DNA from: Vreelandella titanicae BH1
Lineage (GTDB): Bacteria; Pseudomonadota; Gammaproteobacteria; Pseudomonadales; Halomonadaceae
Length of the DNA: 64,000 bases
Reading direction: 5' to 3'
Assembly (NCBI RefSeq): GCF_000336575.1
Contig: NZ_AOPO01000002.1
Location: 541,367-605,366, forward strand
Part shown: positions 28,706 to 37,539 of the stretch, piece after piece
Layout of the letters: every line of letters begins with the position of its first letter
How positions within the stretch are numbered: the first letter of the stretch is position 1
The notes under the pieces: model-generated
What the model was told of the DNA's origin: nothing
The model's database searches: none
The model's input: the letters and a program-made list of their open reading frames with translations, nothing else
Made by a program: the position numbers and the translations under genes

Positions 28706-29245
28706 ATGCAACTTAAACCGTTGGCTCGCTCATTAGCAGCAGCGCTATCTATCGTGGTAATCGCTGGCTGTTCCAGCACCGGCGGAACCCAAGACGGTGA
28801 CTCGTACGGTAGCCAGGATGGCAGCACGACTGGGTCTAGCACCTCGGGTACAGGCACGGGTAGTCAGTATGGTTCCACCTCTGGTTCAGGCGCTGGTCAG
28901 CAGGCTGATTCACGCATCCCAGAAGTACGCACCATCTATTTCGATTACGACCGCGATACAATTAAGAGCGAGTACGAATCCGTGGTAATGGCTCATGCGC
29001 GCTATCTGCGTGCTAACCCGAACGCTCAAGTGGTACTCCACGGGCATACTGATGAACGCGGTACCCGTGAATACAACATGGCGCTAGGGGAGCGTCGTGC
29101 TAATGCGGTAGAACGCTTCTTGAATATTCAGGGCGTCTCTCCTTCACAAATGAGCGTGGTTAGCTATGGTGAAGAGCGTCCGGCTGTCAATGGCCAAGAC
29201 GAGAGCGCTTACGCTCAGAACCGCCGTGTTGTATTTAACTACTGA
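28706..29245 (+). CDS. pal: Peptidoglycan-associated lipoprotein Pal
   Basis: A 179-residue outer-membrane lipoprotein. The lipobox is VIAGC with the lipidated cysteine at C22. A long Gly/Ser/Thr/Gln linker (about 23-75) leads into an OmpA-type peptidoglycan-binding domain (IYFDYDRDTIKSEYE, HGHTDERGTREYN, ALGERRANAVE). The linker is longer than in E. coli. AAGGAG precedes the start. Confidence 0.97.
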   Translation: MQLKPLARSLAAALSIVVIAGCSSTGGTQDGDSYGSQDGSTTGSSTSGTGTGSQYGSTSGSGAGQQADSRIPEVRTIYFDYDRDTIKSEYESVVMAHARYLRANPNAQVVLHGHTDERGTREYNMALGERRANAVERFLNIQGVSPSQMSVVSYGEERPAVNGQDESAYAQNRRVVFNY

Positions 29246-29281
29246 GCATTTAACGATTGAATGCTTAACCACTGATGAATT

Positions 29282-29308
29282 CGGCGTGCGGCTTATCGCA
29301 CGCCGTTT
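29282..29308 (+). terminator. Hairpin between pal and cpoB (possible weak terminator or attenuator)
   Basis: CGGCGTGCG (29282-29290) pairs with CGCACGCCG (29297-29305) around GCTTAT and is followed by only three T residues. It may lower read-through from highly expressed pal into cpoB. Confidence 0.55.
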
Positions 29309-29325
29309 ACGTCTACGGAGTCATC

Positions 29326-30120
29326 ATGAATCACAGTCTCAAGCGTTACGTTGAGAGGCTGTGCGGTGCGGGAGCCATAGTGCTCCCGCTGTCCGTATTG
29401 CCCCTAACGGCCACCGCTCAACAGCCGCTCGTTCAAGATCTTTCCAACTCTTCCAACAGCAGCTTTTACCAGCAAACGCAGCGCCAGGAAGCGTCCAGCG
29501 GTAACCTGGTATTGTTTAACCAGGTGCAGGAGCACCAGCAGGAGATCCAGCAGCTGCGTGGTCAAATTGAAGAGTTACGCCACCAGTTGGAACAGCTGCG
29601 TCGTCAATCCCAGCAGCAGTATCTCGATATTGAAGACCGCCTGATGAGCAGCGGCCCAACTCAGATTGAGCAGTCAACACCAGCAGTCGAGCCTGAGGCC
29701 GCTGAAGAAGTTGTCAACGCGCCTTCGAGCCGCAATGTCAGTGAGGACGCCCAGGCCGATTACCAAGCGGCTTTTGCGCATGTTCAAGCGCGCCGTTTTG
29801 ATGAGGCGATTGCGGCCTTTGAGGCTTTTGTTAGCGACCATCCTGATACTAGTCTAACGGCTAATGGTCACTACTGGCTGGGCGAGCTATATGCTGCAGA
29901 AGGCGAGCTGGATGCCGCCGACCAGGCATTTAGCCGTGTGATCGAGGAGTACAGCGGCAGCAGTAAAGTGCCGGATGCGATCTATAAGCTAGGCTTAGTG
30001 AAAGCACGTAAAGGCGAAGCAGAGCGCAGCCGTGAGCTACTCGAGCAAGTGCGCGATGACTACCCGCAAAGCAGTGCCGCGGGCCTTGCCAATGACTTTT
30101 TACGCCAATCAGCAAGTTAA
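29326..30120 (+). CDS. cpoB: Cell division coordinator CpoB (YbgF)
   Basis: A 264-residue periplasmic protein. A signal peptide (about 1-32, ending LTATAQ) is followed by a glutamine-rich coiled coil (about 60-105, QQEIQQLRGQIEELRHQLEQ, split by eye) and C-terminal TPR units (from about 140: ADYQAAFAHVQARRFDEAI). CpoB ties peptidoglycan synthesis to Tol-Pal constriction. An upstream in-frame start would place 17 residues before the signal peptide and overlap the hairpin; ATG at 29326 with ACGGAG is better. Confidence 0.93.
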   Translation: MNHSLKRYVERLCGAGAIVLPLSVLPLTATAQQPLVQDLSNSSNSSFYQQTQRQEASSGNLVLFNQVQEHQQEIQQLRGQIEELRHQLEQLRRQSQQQYLDIEDRLMSSGPTQIEQSTPAVEPEAAEEVVNAPSSRNVSEDAQADYQAAFAHVQARRFDEAIAAFEAFVSDHPDTSLTANGHYWLGELYAAEGELDAADQAFSRVIEEYSGSSKVPDAIYKLGLVKARKGEAERSRELLEQVRDDYPQSSAAGLANDFLRQSAS

Positions 30121-30144
30121 TATCTTTTGCTTCAAGGAATCAGC

Positions 30145-30906
30145 ATGAGCTGCAAGATCGACTATCAACCAGCGCCCAACCTATTGGAAAATCGCATCGT
30201 GTTGGTAACCGGCGCAGGGGACGGGATTGGCCGTGCGGCAGCTTTGAGCTATGCCCAACATGGAGCCACCGTGATTCTATTGGGGCGCACTATTGCCAAG
30301 TTAGAGCGCGTTTACGATGAAATCGAAGCGGCCGGTGGCCCCCAGCCAGCGATTTTTCCGCTCAACTTTGAAGGCGCTACGCTAAAAGATTTTCATGATA
30401 TGGCGGAAACGCTGGATAAAGAGTTTGGCCGTTTGGACGGGGTGTTGCATAACGCTGGGTTGTTGGGTCGCATCACGCCTTTCGAGCAGTATAACCCTGA
30501 GCTCTGGCAGCAGGTGATGCAGGTGAATATCAATGGGCCCATCTGGATGACCCAGGCACTATTGCCGCTACTGCAGGCGTCTGACGATGCATCGGTGATA
30601 TTCACCTCCTCCAGCGTTGGCCGTAAAGGCCGCGCCTATTGGGGAGCGTACTCGGTCTCTAAGTTTGCCACCGAAGGGTTTGTCGAGGTGTTGGCCGACG
30701 AATTGGATAACCAATCCACGGTACGCGTTAATTCACTCAATCCGGGTGCCACACGGACTCAAATGCGGCGTACCGCGTTCCCCGGTGAGGATCCCTTCAC
30801 ACTACGCACCCCGGAAGACATCATGCCTACCTACTTATGGCTTATGGGGCCAGACAGTGCAGGCACCAACGGTCAAAAGCTTGATGCCCAGCCGCCACGG
30901 GTATAG
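30145..30906 (+). CDS. yciK: YciK family short-chain dehydrogenase
   Basis: A 253-residue SDR protein. The NAD(P)-binding motif is TGAGDGIG, the structural NAG is in LHNAGLLG, the catalytic Ser lies in TSSSVGRKG and the YxxxK pair is in YWGAYSVSKFA. It resembles E. coli YciK along its length. The substrate is unknown. CAAGGA precedes the chosen ATG; an upstream in-frame start at 30127 adds six residues. It is convergent with mupP-ubiG, a neighbourhood also seen in Pseudomonas. Confidence 0.9.
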   Translation: MSCKIDYQPAPNLLENRIVLVTGAGDGIGRAAALSYAQHGATVILLGRTIAKLERVYDEIEAAGGPQPAIFPLNFEGATLKDFHDMAETLDKEFGRLDGVLHNAGLLGRITPFEQYNPELWQQVMQVNINGPIWMTQALLPLLQASDDASVIFTSSSVGRKGRAYWGAYSVSKFATEGFVEVLADELDNQSTVRVNSLNPGATRTQMRRTAFPGEDPFTLRTPEDIMPTYLWLMGPDSAGTNGQKLDAQPPRV

Positions 30907-30970
30907 CGCTTACTTTTAAACCCCTTATCAGCACGTCGATGCCCGCCGGTACTTACGCTTGAAATTGTCG

Positions 30971-31639
30971 CTAGCGTCTGAAACCGTTAAGGGCATCGAC
31001 CAGCGCGTGACACTCTCCAAACCATAAGTCAGCAGGCCACTGTTGATAGTCATCCTCTGCGCTGATATAGCCGTAGCCAACGGCCACGGCCGTCATCCCC
31101 GCAGCGACGGCGGCCTCGATATCCCGTGCATGGTCGCCGATGTACCAGCACTGACCCGGCTCAACGCCTAGCCGCCGGGCAGCTTCCCAGAGCGGCTCAG
31201 GGGCTGGCTTTTTTACACTCAGGTCATCTGCACATAGTAGGGCGCCCGGCTGAAGCGCCAATGCGTCCAATAACGGTAGCGTATAGCGACGCGGTTTATT
31301 GGTCACAATCCCCCAGGGTCGTTGGTTGCCATGCCACTCTTTCAGCCATACATCGAGCGGCGAGAAGACCTGGCTGTGCACCGCGACCGCCTGCTCGTAG
31401 GCATCCAGCAAGAACTGGCGTGCTTGAGTATGTCCATCCGCTGTCGCTTCTAACCCTAGCGCCAGCGTCACCAGCGCACTACCGCCGTTAGAGACCTGGC
31501 GGCGGATCACTTCAAAGGGAAGTGGCTCTAAGTCGTGGTGAATACGTAGCGCATTGGTTGCGTGGGCTAAATCTGGAGCGGTATCGACCAGGGTGCCGTC
31601 TAGATCGAAGAGAATCGCTTGGGGCGCTTGCATCGGCAT
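30971..31639 (-). CDS. mupP: N-acetylmuramic acid 6-phosphate phosphatase MupP (HAD family)
   Basis: A 222-residue HAD phosphatase with nucleophile motif FDLDGT (D12, D14), motif II in VTNKP and motif IV in GDHARDIEAA. Such proteins are often named phosphoglycolate phosphatase. MupP is preferred because the neighbourhood (ubiG upstream, a YciK-type SDR alongside) is that of Pseudomonas mupP and because segments such as AVHSQVF, KPAPEPL and AVGYGYISAEDD resemble it. MupP removes phosphate from MurNAc-6-P in the AmgK/MurU peptidoglycan-recycling route. Its ATG follows directly on the ubiG stop (TAAATG). Gph is the alternative. Confidence 0.78.
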   Translation of the reverse strand: MPMQAPQAILFDLDGTLVDTAPDLAHATNALRIHHDLEPLPFEVIRRQVSNGGSALVTLALGLEATADGHTQARQFLLDAYEQAVAVHSQVFSPLDVWLKEWHGNQRPWGIVTNKPRRYTLPLLDALALQPGALLCADDLSVKKPAPEPLWEAARRLGVEPGQCWYIGDHARDIEAAVAAGMTAVAVGYGYISAEDDYQQWPADLWFGECHALVDALNGFRR

Positions 31640-32383
31640 TTAATCGCTCACCTTACGGCAGTACATCATGTAGTTGACCGAAACATCATGGCTTACCAAA
31701 CGATAGTGCCGGGTTAGCGGATTGTAGGTAAGCCCCGTCTGCTCACGCACTTCTAAGCCACAGTCGCGAGACCAGGCGGCCATTTCTGAAGGGCGAATAA
31801 ATTTCGCGTAGTTATGCGTACCCCGGGGGAGCAGTCTAAGCACGTACTCGGCGCCTAGAATGGCAAACGCATAGGACTTGGCGGTGCGATTCAGCGTAGA
31901 GAAAAACACATAGCCGCCAGGGCGAACCAGGGCGCTGCAGGCACGAATGACGGAGGCGGGGTCGGGTACGTGCTCAAGCATCTCCATGCAGGTCACTGCA
32001 TCGTAAAAACCGGGCTTTTGAGCCGCCATGGCTTCCACACTGATGTGCTGATAATCGATCTCGACACCGCGATCTTCCGCGTGCAGCCTAGCCACCGCTA
32101 AAGGTGCTTCACCGAGATCAATACCGGTTACTTTAGCTCCGCGGTTGGCCATTGATTCGCTCAAAATGCCGCCGCCACAGCCCACATCCAGCACTTTTTT
32201 TCCTGCCAAGCCCGCACGCGCATCAATAAAATCGAGCCGCAAAGGGTTAATCTCGTGGAGTGGTTTAAATTCACCCTGCGGATCCCACCAGCGGCTAGCA
32301 AGCGCTTCAAATTTGGCGACTTCTGCTGCATCGACATTGCCTTGATAGTGACCAGCAGTGCTATCCTGTGGTGTCGCTTGCAT
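31640..32383 (-). CDS. ubiG: Bifunctional 3-demethylubiquinol 3-O-methyltransferase/polyprenyl-dihydroxybenzoate methyltransferase
   Basis: A 247-residue SAM-dependent methyltransferase carrying out both O-methylations of ubiquinone synthesis. The N-terminal [29 protein letters not shown] pattern is diagnostic of UbiG (in two pieces around WWD), and the SAM motif I is [18 protein letters not shown] lies upstream of the ATG at 32383; a start at 32410 adds nine residues with no match. It heads a two-gene operon with mupP and is divergent from galU. Confidence 0.95.
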   Translation of the reverse strand: MQATPQDSTAGHYQGNVDAAEVAKFEALASRWWDPQGEFKPLHEINPLRLDFIDARAGLAGKKVLDVGCGGGILSESMANRGAKVTGIDLGEAPLAVARLHAEDRGVEIDYQHISVEAMAAQKPGFYDAVTCMEMLEHVPDPASVIRACSALVRPGGYVFFSTLNRTAKSYAFAILGAEYVLRLLPRGTHNYAKFIRPSEMAAWSRDCGLEVREQTGLTYNPLTRHYRLVSHDVSVNYMMYCRKVSD

Positions 32384-32554
32384 GTTGTGACTCCCATTGT
32401 CGTTACGCATTAAGCGAAGAGTTGACGCTTAGTTACTGGTTATTATCCATTTGCACTGGTTATCGTCCATTGGCGAGGTGGCATCCATCCACGCCTTCAG
32501 TATTATGGACATTCTAACCACTCCTGTGTCGGAACGCATGAAAAGGACCTCTTT

Positions 32555-33445
32555 ATGATTCGCAAGGCCGTACTTCCTGTTGCTGGGTTTGGCACCCGCT
32601 GCTTACCGGCTTCGAAGGCTATTCCCAAGGAGATGATTACGATTGTCGATAGGCCGGTTATTCAATATGTGGTCGAAGAAGCCATTGCCGCGGGTATTCG
32701 TGAGATTGTGCTGGTCACCAGTAGTAATAAAAGCGCTATTGAAAACCACTTTGACACCCACGCCGAGCTAGAAGCCAGCCTGGAAGCGAAAGGTAAACAC
32801 GAGCTTTTGGCGATGTTGCGCAATTTGGTGCCTGATGATGTCAGCATTATCAGTATTCGTCAGGGTGTACCGCTGGGGTTAGGCCATGCGGTGCTATGCG
32901 CTCGCCCGATCATCGGCGACGACGAACCTTTTGCAGTGCTGCTTCCCGATGTGCTGGTCGACAACAGCGCCAACCAAACGACCGACTTGGCCGGCATGTT
33001 GGCAGCTTATGATCAACAGCAAACGGCGCAGCTAATGGTGGAAGAGGTGGCTTGGGAGCAAGTTGAGAAGTATGGCATCGTGGCACCCGCTGGCGATGTG
33101 CCTGCACCTAACCAATCGGCAGATCTTGTGGGAATGGTGGAAAAGCCAAAGCGCGATGCAGCGCCTTCAAACCTAGCCGTGATTGGTCGCTACGCGCTGC
33201 CAGGCCATATTTTCTCCATTTTAGAAGCCACCAAGCCCGGTGCCGGTGGCGAAATTCAGCTCACTGATGCGCTGGAGACCCTGCGCGAACAGTCGGGGGT
33301 GCAGGCATACCGTATGCAGGGCACGACCTACGATTGTGGCCAGCCGCTGGGTTATCTTGAAGCCACACTTGCCTACGCGCGTCGTCACCCCGAGTTTGGT
33401 GAGGGTTTCCAAACCCTGTTATCACGTTACCAACAAGGAGAGTAA
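32555..33445 (+). CDS. galU: UTP-glucose-1-phosphate uridylyltransferase
   Basis: A 296-residue nucleotidyltransferase making UDP-glucose. The nucleotide-binding N-terminus PVAGFGTRCLPASKAIPKEM is complete and the later GMVEKPKRD and GGEIQLTDAL motifs are in place. AAAAGGA precedes the start. UDP-glucose feeds polysaccharide and lipopolysaccharide synthesis. The gene directly downstream (three-base gap) is a UDP-glucose-dehydrogenase homologue, the usual partner, although that copy looks catalytically altered. Confidence 0.96.
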   Translation: MIRKAVLPVAGFGTRCLPASKAIPKEMITIVDRPVIQYVVEEAIAAGIREIVLVTSSNKSAIENHFDTHAELEASLEAKGKHELLAMLRNLVPDDVSIISIRQGVPLGLGHAVLCARPIIGDDEPFAVLLPDVLVDNSANQTTDLAGMLAAYDQQQTAQLMVEEVAWEQVEKYGIVAPAGDVPAPNQSADLVGMVEKPKRDAAPSNLAVIGRYALPGHIFSILEATKPGAGGEIQLTDALETLREQSGVQAYRMQGTTYDCGQPLGYLEATLAYARRHPEFGEGFQTLLSRYQQGE

Positions 33446-33448
33446 CCC

Positions 33449-34741
33449 ATGCGGGTGTTGCTTTACGGTAGCGAATTGAGCGCAGCGACGGCCGCCGCTG
33501 CGTTGGCCTGGGTCGGGCATCAGGTGCAGTGGTTGCCGCACGCTGACGCCCCCTGGTCAGCACTTTCCCGAGTGGACTGGCTGCGCAGCGAACCTCAGCT
33601 GATGGCTCATCTGGAGCAGGGTTTGGCGGATGGGACACTGGAGGTCATTGAGCAGCTTAAAGAGGCGCGCACGCCTGAAGTGATCTGGCTGGCGTTATCT
33701 CCTGCGCAGCGTAGCTCAGCCAGTGCGTTGGTTGAAGACCCGCTATTGGTCGATCAGCAGGGCATAGTGCTTATCAATAATTCAACGTTTCCGGTCGGCG
33801 AGACCGAGCGCCTGCATGCACTGATGGGCATGCAGCACACCAGCGTGGCACTCCCAGATACGTTGGAAGAGGGGCGGGCGTGGGAGTCGTTTACCCGCCC
33901 CACTAGGCGGCTGCTAGGTTGCGATGATGCCACTGGTGAGCAGGTGACCAGGGAACTACTACGCGCCTTTAATCGCCGCAGCGAAGTATTTCAGTGTATG
34001 CCGCGCCGCGCTGCAGAGCTCACCAAGCTGGCAATTAACGGCATGCTGGCTACCCGTATCAGTTATATGAATGAAATTGCTGGCTTGGCTGATACCCTGG
34101 GGGTGGATGTTGAGCATGTCCGCCAGGGAATGGGCGCTGACTCACGGATCGGGTTTGAGTATCTCTACCCCGGATGTGGGTTTGGCGGGCCGAATTTCTC
34201 CCGGGATTTGATGCGCTTGGCCGATGTGCAACTGCAAAGTGGTCGCTATTCAGCACTGCTTGAGCAGGTAATGGATATTAACGAGCAGAAGAAAGAGACC
34301 CTGTTTCGCAAACTGTGGGCTCACTTTGCAGGTGAACTGGCGGGTAAAACCGTGGCGATATGGGGTGCGGCGTTTAAGCCCGGCACAGCGCGTATTGACC
34401 ACGCCCCGGTATTAACGCTGCTTGAGGCTCTTTGGGCGCAAGGAATTAAAGTTCATCTCCACGACCCAGCAGCAGTGCCAGCTCTTCATGCCTTGGTGGG
34501 CGAACGTGACGACCTGCGCACCTATACGCATGACCCTTACCAAGCCTGTGAGGGGGCCGATGTACTGATGCTGGTGACTGAATGGAAAACGTATTGGAAC
34601 CCGGACTGGCACCGACTCGGCTCGCTTTTAAACGCTAAGCTCGTACTAGACGGACGCAATATTTACGACCCTGAGTTCGTTGCCAGCTGTGGATTAATGT
34701 ACCGAGGTATTGGCCGCCGTGCCGACCCGAAGACTCTTTGA
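33449..34741 (+). CDS. UDP-glucose/GDP-mannose dehydrogenase family protein lacking the catalytic cysteine
   Basis: A 430-residue homologue of UDP-glucose 6-dehydrogenase with the normal three-domain length. The central domain is recognisable: AAELTKLAINGML with the conserved Lys and Asn, ISYMNEIAGLADTLG, DSRIGFEYLYPG, and the C-terminal WGAAFKPGTARIDHAP. Two key sites are altered. The active-site motif, normally GFGGSCFPKD, reads GFGGPNFSRD: the catalytic Cys is Asn (N249), though another Cys sits at C243. The N-terminal NAD motif GxGYVG reads GSELSA, and the acidic residue ending the second strand is missing. Normal two-step oxidation of UDP-glucose therefore looks unlikely. It sits between galU and a membrane coiled-coil gene with gaps of 3 and 9 bases. 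A regulatory or sugar-binding role is possible. Confidence 0.82.
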   Translation: MRVLLYGSELSAATAAAALAWVGHQVQWLPHADAPWSALSRVDWLRSEPQLMAHLEQGLADGTLEVIEQLKEARTPEVIWLALSPAQRSSASALVEDPLLVDQQGIVLINNSTFPVGETERLHALMGMQHTSVALPDTLEEGRAWESFTRPTRRLLGCDDATGEQVTRELLRAFNRRSEVFQCMPRRAAELTKLAINGMLATRISYMNEIAGLADTLGVDVEHVRQGMGADSRIGFEYLYPGCGFGGPNFSRDLMRLADVQLQSGRYSALLEQVMDINEQKKETLFRKLWAHFAGELAGKTVAIWGAAFKPGTARIDHAPVLTLLEALWAQGIKVHLHDPAAVPALHALVGERDDLRTYTHDPYQACEGADVLMLVTEWKTYWNPDWHRLGSLLNAKLVLDGRNIYDPEFVASCGLMYRGIGRRADPKTL

Positions 34742-34750
34742 GGAAATGTC

Positions 34751-35572
34751 ATGCCAGACGCTACCGCATCCTCTCGTATTGTGCCCGATGTGGATCAAAG
34801 CTTGACGGCGCAACACTTGCGTCACCGAAAGGGGCCCACGCTATGGCCACTATGGCTATGTTTGCTACTGATCATTGCGCTTATGGGCGCGGCGGCGGCT
34901 GGACTTTGGTATGAACGTGAACGACTGCTGGGTGAGCTGCACCGGGTAAGTGGGGAAGTCTCCAATGTGCACGCTCGGTTGGATTCGGATGACACGGATG
35001 TACAAGATACGATAACCTTTGTACAAGCTCAGATGTCGACGCTTTTCCAAGAGCAGGAGCAGCTGTCAGTGTCGTTAGCCGCTACTCGGGAAGAGTTGTA
35101 CGGTTTTCTCACTTCTAGCGAGGATACTGTCTCTAGTGATTCCATCAATACACTGTTGCAGCAGTTGTCTCAACTTAGAGAGCAAGCCGAACTGCGCGAC
35201 AGTCAATTAATGGCGGTGAGGGAATCTCTTGACGCCTTGGAACAAACGGGTTCCTCGGGTCGTCAAAATCTTGTTGAGGAAGTCTCCCATCTGGAGCAAT
35301 TGACCGAACGGCGCATCAATGGCCTGGATAGTCAGCTCAACAGTGTCAGTAGCGCTTGGGAAGAGCAGCTATCAGCACAAAGAGCAGCGTTCGAGGCACG
35401 CTTTAATGAGCTGGAAACATCCGTTGCAGAGATAGAAGCACCCGCAGATCAAGCAGCCCTGGAAGCATTGGAGCAGGAGTGGTCTCAACGGCTGAATTCG
35501 CTGGAAAGCGATGTGCGCCAAGTACGCCAGGCGCAGCTTGCTTTCAGTGCCCAGCTAGAGATGTTGCGTTAA
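34751..35572 (+). CDS. Membrane-anchored coiled-coil protein, not recognised
   Basis: A 273-residue protein not recognised as a known family. A soluble N-terminus of about 30 residues is followed by one strong membrane helix (about 33-56, WPLWLCLLLIIALMGAAAAG), then a long region rich in Gln, Glu, Leu and Ser with heptad-like spacing up to the C-terminus. By the positive-inside pattern (RHRKG before the helix) the coiled coil should face the periplasm. It starts nine bases after the dehydrogenase-like gene, so it is probably in the galU operon. It resembles in layout polysaccharide co-polymerase or HemX-like proteins, but no motif supports either. Confidence 0.7.
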   Translation: MPDATASSRIVPDVDQSLTAQHLRHRKGPTLWPLWLCLLLIIALMGAAAAGLWYERERLLGELHRVSGEVSNVHARLDSDDTDVQDTITFVQAQMSTLFQEQEQLSVSLAATREELYGFLTSSEDTVSSDSINTLLQQLSQLREQAELRDSQLMAVRESLDALEQTGSSGRQNLVEEVSHLEQLTERRINGLDSQLNSVSSAWEEQLSAQRAAFEARFNELETSVAEIEAPADQAALEALEQEWSQRLNSLESDVRQVRQAQLAFSAQLEMLR

Positions 35573-35676
35573 TAAGGCGCGACGGAAGTATGAGTGTGAT
35601 TGCTTAATCTTTAACATGCTAATGCGTTGAAATGCTTAGGCGATGAAGCCGCTGATTTAGGTTGGGATAAAAATGT

Positions 35677-37530
35677 ATGGGAAGACAACGGCGATGGACA
35701 TCAGCCACAAAGCGCACCGTTACTGTTGTGCTACCGCTGTTATGCGTATCACCTAGCGCATGGGCATTAGAAGCGACTGTCACGGGTGTTTCCGATGAGG
35801 TCGAAGGCAACATCCAAGCCTACTTACAGAATATCGATGCGGCACAATATACCGAGGTGCGTTTAGAGGGTGAGATCCGCCGACGCACCGAGGAAGCAAT
35901 GCGTGTTTACGGCTATTACGAACCCGAGATAACCCTTGAGCGCGCCACTGATAAACGTGCGTGGCTGGAAATCGAGCCCGGCCCTCAGGTTGAAATTGAA
36001 ATTCTGTCAATCAATGTGGAAGGCGATGCGAGTGAAGACCCACCTTTCCAACAGGCCGTAGAGGACTTTCCCTTGGAAGAAGGGGATGTGTTGCGGCACG
36101 CCCCCTGGGATCGATTAAGCAGCCAGTTTTCGGGGCTGGCTATTGAGCGCGGTTACTTTGACTGGGGGTTTACCGATCGACGCATGGAAGTGCGTCCGTA
36201 TCTGCAAAGTGCGCGCCTGTATATGGATTTTGACAGTGGCCCACGCTACCAATTTGGTGAATCCTCCATTACCGGAAGCCATATTGAGCTTGATCGATTG
36301 CGTCGCATGCAGCCCTTCGAGCCGGGCGACCCCTATTTGGCGCAGACCCTGGCAGACTATAATCGGTCGCTTGCGGAAACCGGCTGGTTTAGCTCGGTCT
36401 CGGTGCGTCCGCGCCTTGAGACCGCCCAAGAGTTGGTTATTTCTCCTCCTGGCGGTGGTGCCCCCTGGTGGAGTGAAGCCACCGCCTCTCAGCCGGAGCG
36501 CCCGAGAGTCACCAGTGCTGCTTTGGCCAGCGCGCTAAGTCTTAATAAGCCCAGTGATACCCAACTGCCTATCGATGTCAGTGTTGAACCTGCTGATCGC
36601 CATCAGTTTGAAGTGGGTATTGGTTACGCCACCGATGTAGGGCCACGGCTGCGCTTTGGTTGGGATCAACCATGGATTAACCGCTTTGGTCATAGCCTTG
36701 ATCACGACCTCTATTTATCTGCCCCAGAGCAGCGTTTTACCGGGGTATATAATGTGCCACTGGAAGACCCGCTTCGCGACAGCTATCGGCTTCAGTACGG
36801 GGTTCGTAATGTCGATGACAGCGACACCAAGTCGTTAGAAGGCACTGTCGAGCTAGCCCGGCGTTGGGAGTTTGATAACGATTGGGTGCAAACGATCTAT
36901 TTCCGCACTACTTATGAAGACTTTGAACAGGGCGGCGAAGCGGATCAAGTATGGCTGTTTTATCCAGGTATTCAGTGGTCGCGTACGCGGACACGCCCTC
37001 AGCGCTTTCCGTTATGGGGTGATCGCCAGCAGCTCTCGTTAGAGTATTCGGATACCGTTTGGGGTTCGGATGCGACATTCGCTCGTATCACGGGGGATAC
37101 GGAGTGGATCCGCATGATTGGCAACGATAACCGCTTCTTGGCACGTATTAGCTTAGGCGCCATTGAAACCGATGATTTTGCCAAAATACCGCCATCGCTG
37201 CGCTTTTTCGCGGGTGGCGACCGCAGTGTGCGTGGTTACTCCTATGAGAGCTTATCTCCCCGCAACGACGAGGGCCGACTGCGAGGTGGGCAGCAAATGC
37301 TCACCTCGACCCTGGAGTATCAGCGTCGCGTGACGGGGGATTGGTGGGGGGCCACGTTTATAGATAACGGCGATGCGTTTGATAACTGGGGGCCTAATGA
37401 TTTGAAAACGGGCGCCGGGGTCGGGGTACGTTGGGTCTCGCCGGTGGGGCCAATTCGTTTTGACATCGCCCACCCTTTTGACCACGAAGACGATTGGCGT
37501 TTGCACTTTTCTATCGGACCGGAATTCTAG
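35677..37530 (+). CDS. tamA: Autotransporter assembly factor TamA (Omp85 family)
   Basis: A 617-residue outer-membrane protein. A signal peptide (about 1-30, ending SAWA-L) is followed by three POTRA-like domains (about 31-280) and a C-terminal 16-strand barrel. The barrel contains the Omp85 lid-lock motif region (FFAGGDRSVRGYSYESLSP) and ends in the F typical of BAM substrates. A stretch at about 260-295 rich in P, G and S has no clear family match. TamA works with TamB, encoded ten bases downstream, in outer-membrane protein insertion and lipid transport. Confidence 0.94.
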   Translation: MGRQRRWTSATKRTVTVVLPLLCVSPSAWALEATVTGVSDEVEGNIQAYLQNIDAAQYTEVRLEGEIRRRTEEAMRVYGYYEPEITLERATDKRAWLEIEPGPQVEIEILSINVEGDASEDPPFQQAVEDFPLEEGDVLRHAPWDRLSSQFSGLAIERGYFDWGFTDRRMEVRPYLQSARLYMDFDSGPRYQFGESSITGSHIELDRLRRMQPFEPGDPYLAQTLADYNRSLAETGWFSSVSVRPRLETAQELVISPPGGGAPWWSEATASQPERPRVTSAALASALSLNKPSDTQLPIDVSVEPADRHQFEVGIGYATDVGPRLRFGWDQPWINRFGHSLDHDLYLSAPEQRFTGVYNVPLEDPLRDSYRLQYGVRNVDDSDTKSLEGTVELARRWEFDNDWVQTIYFRTTYEDFEQGGEADQVWLFYPGIQWSRTRTRPQRFPLWGDRQQLSLEYSDTVWGSDATFARITGDTEWIRMIGNDNRFLARISLGAIETDDFAKIPPSLRFFAGGDRSVRGYSYESLSPRNDEGRLRGGQQMLTSTLEYQRRVTGDWWGATFIDNGDAFDNWGPNDLKTGAGVGVRWVSPVGPIRFDIAHPFDHEDDWRLHFSIGPEF

Positions 37531-37539
37531 GAGAGAGAC

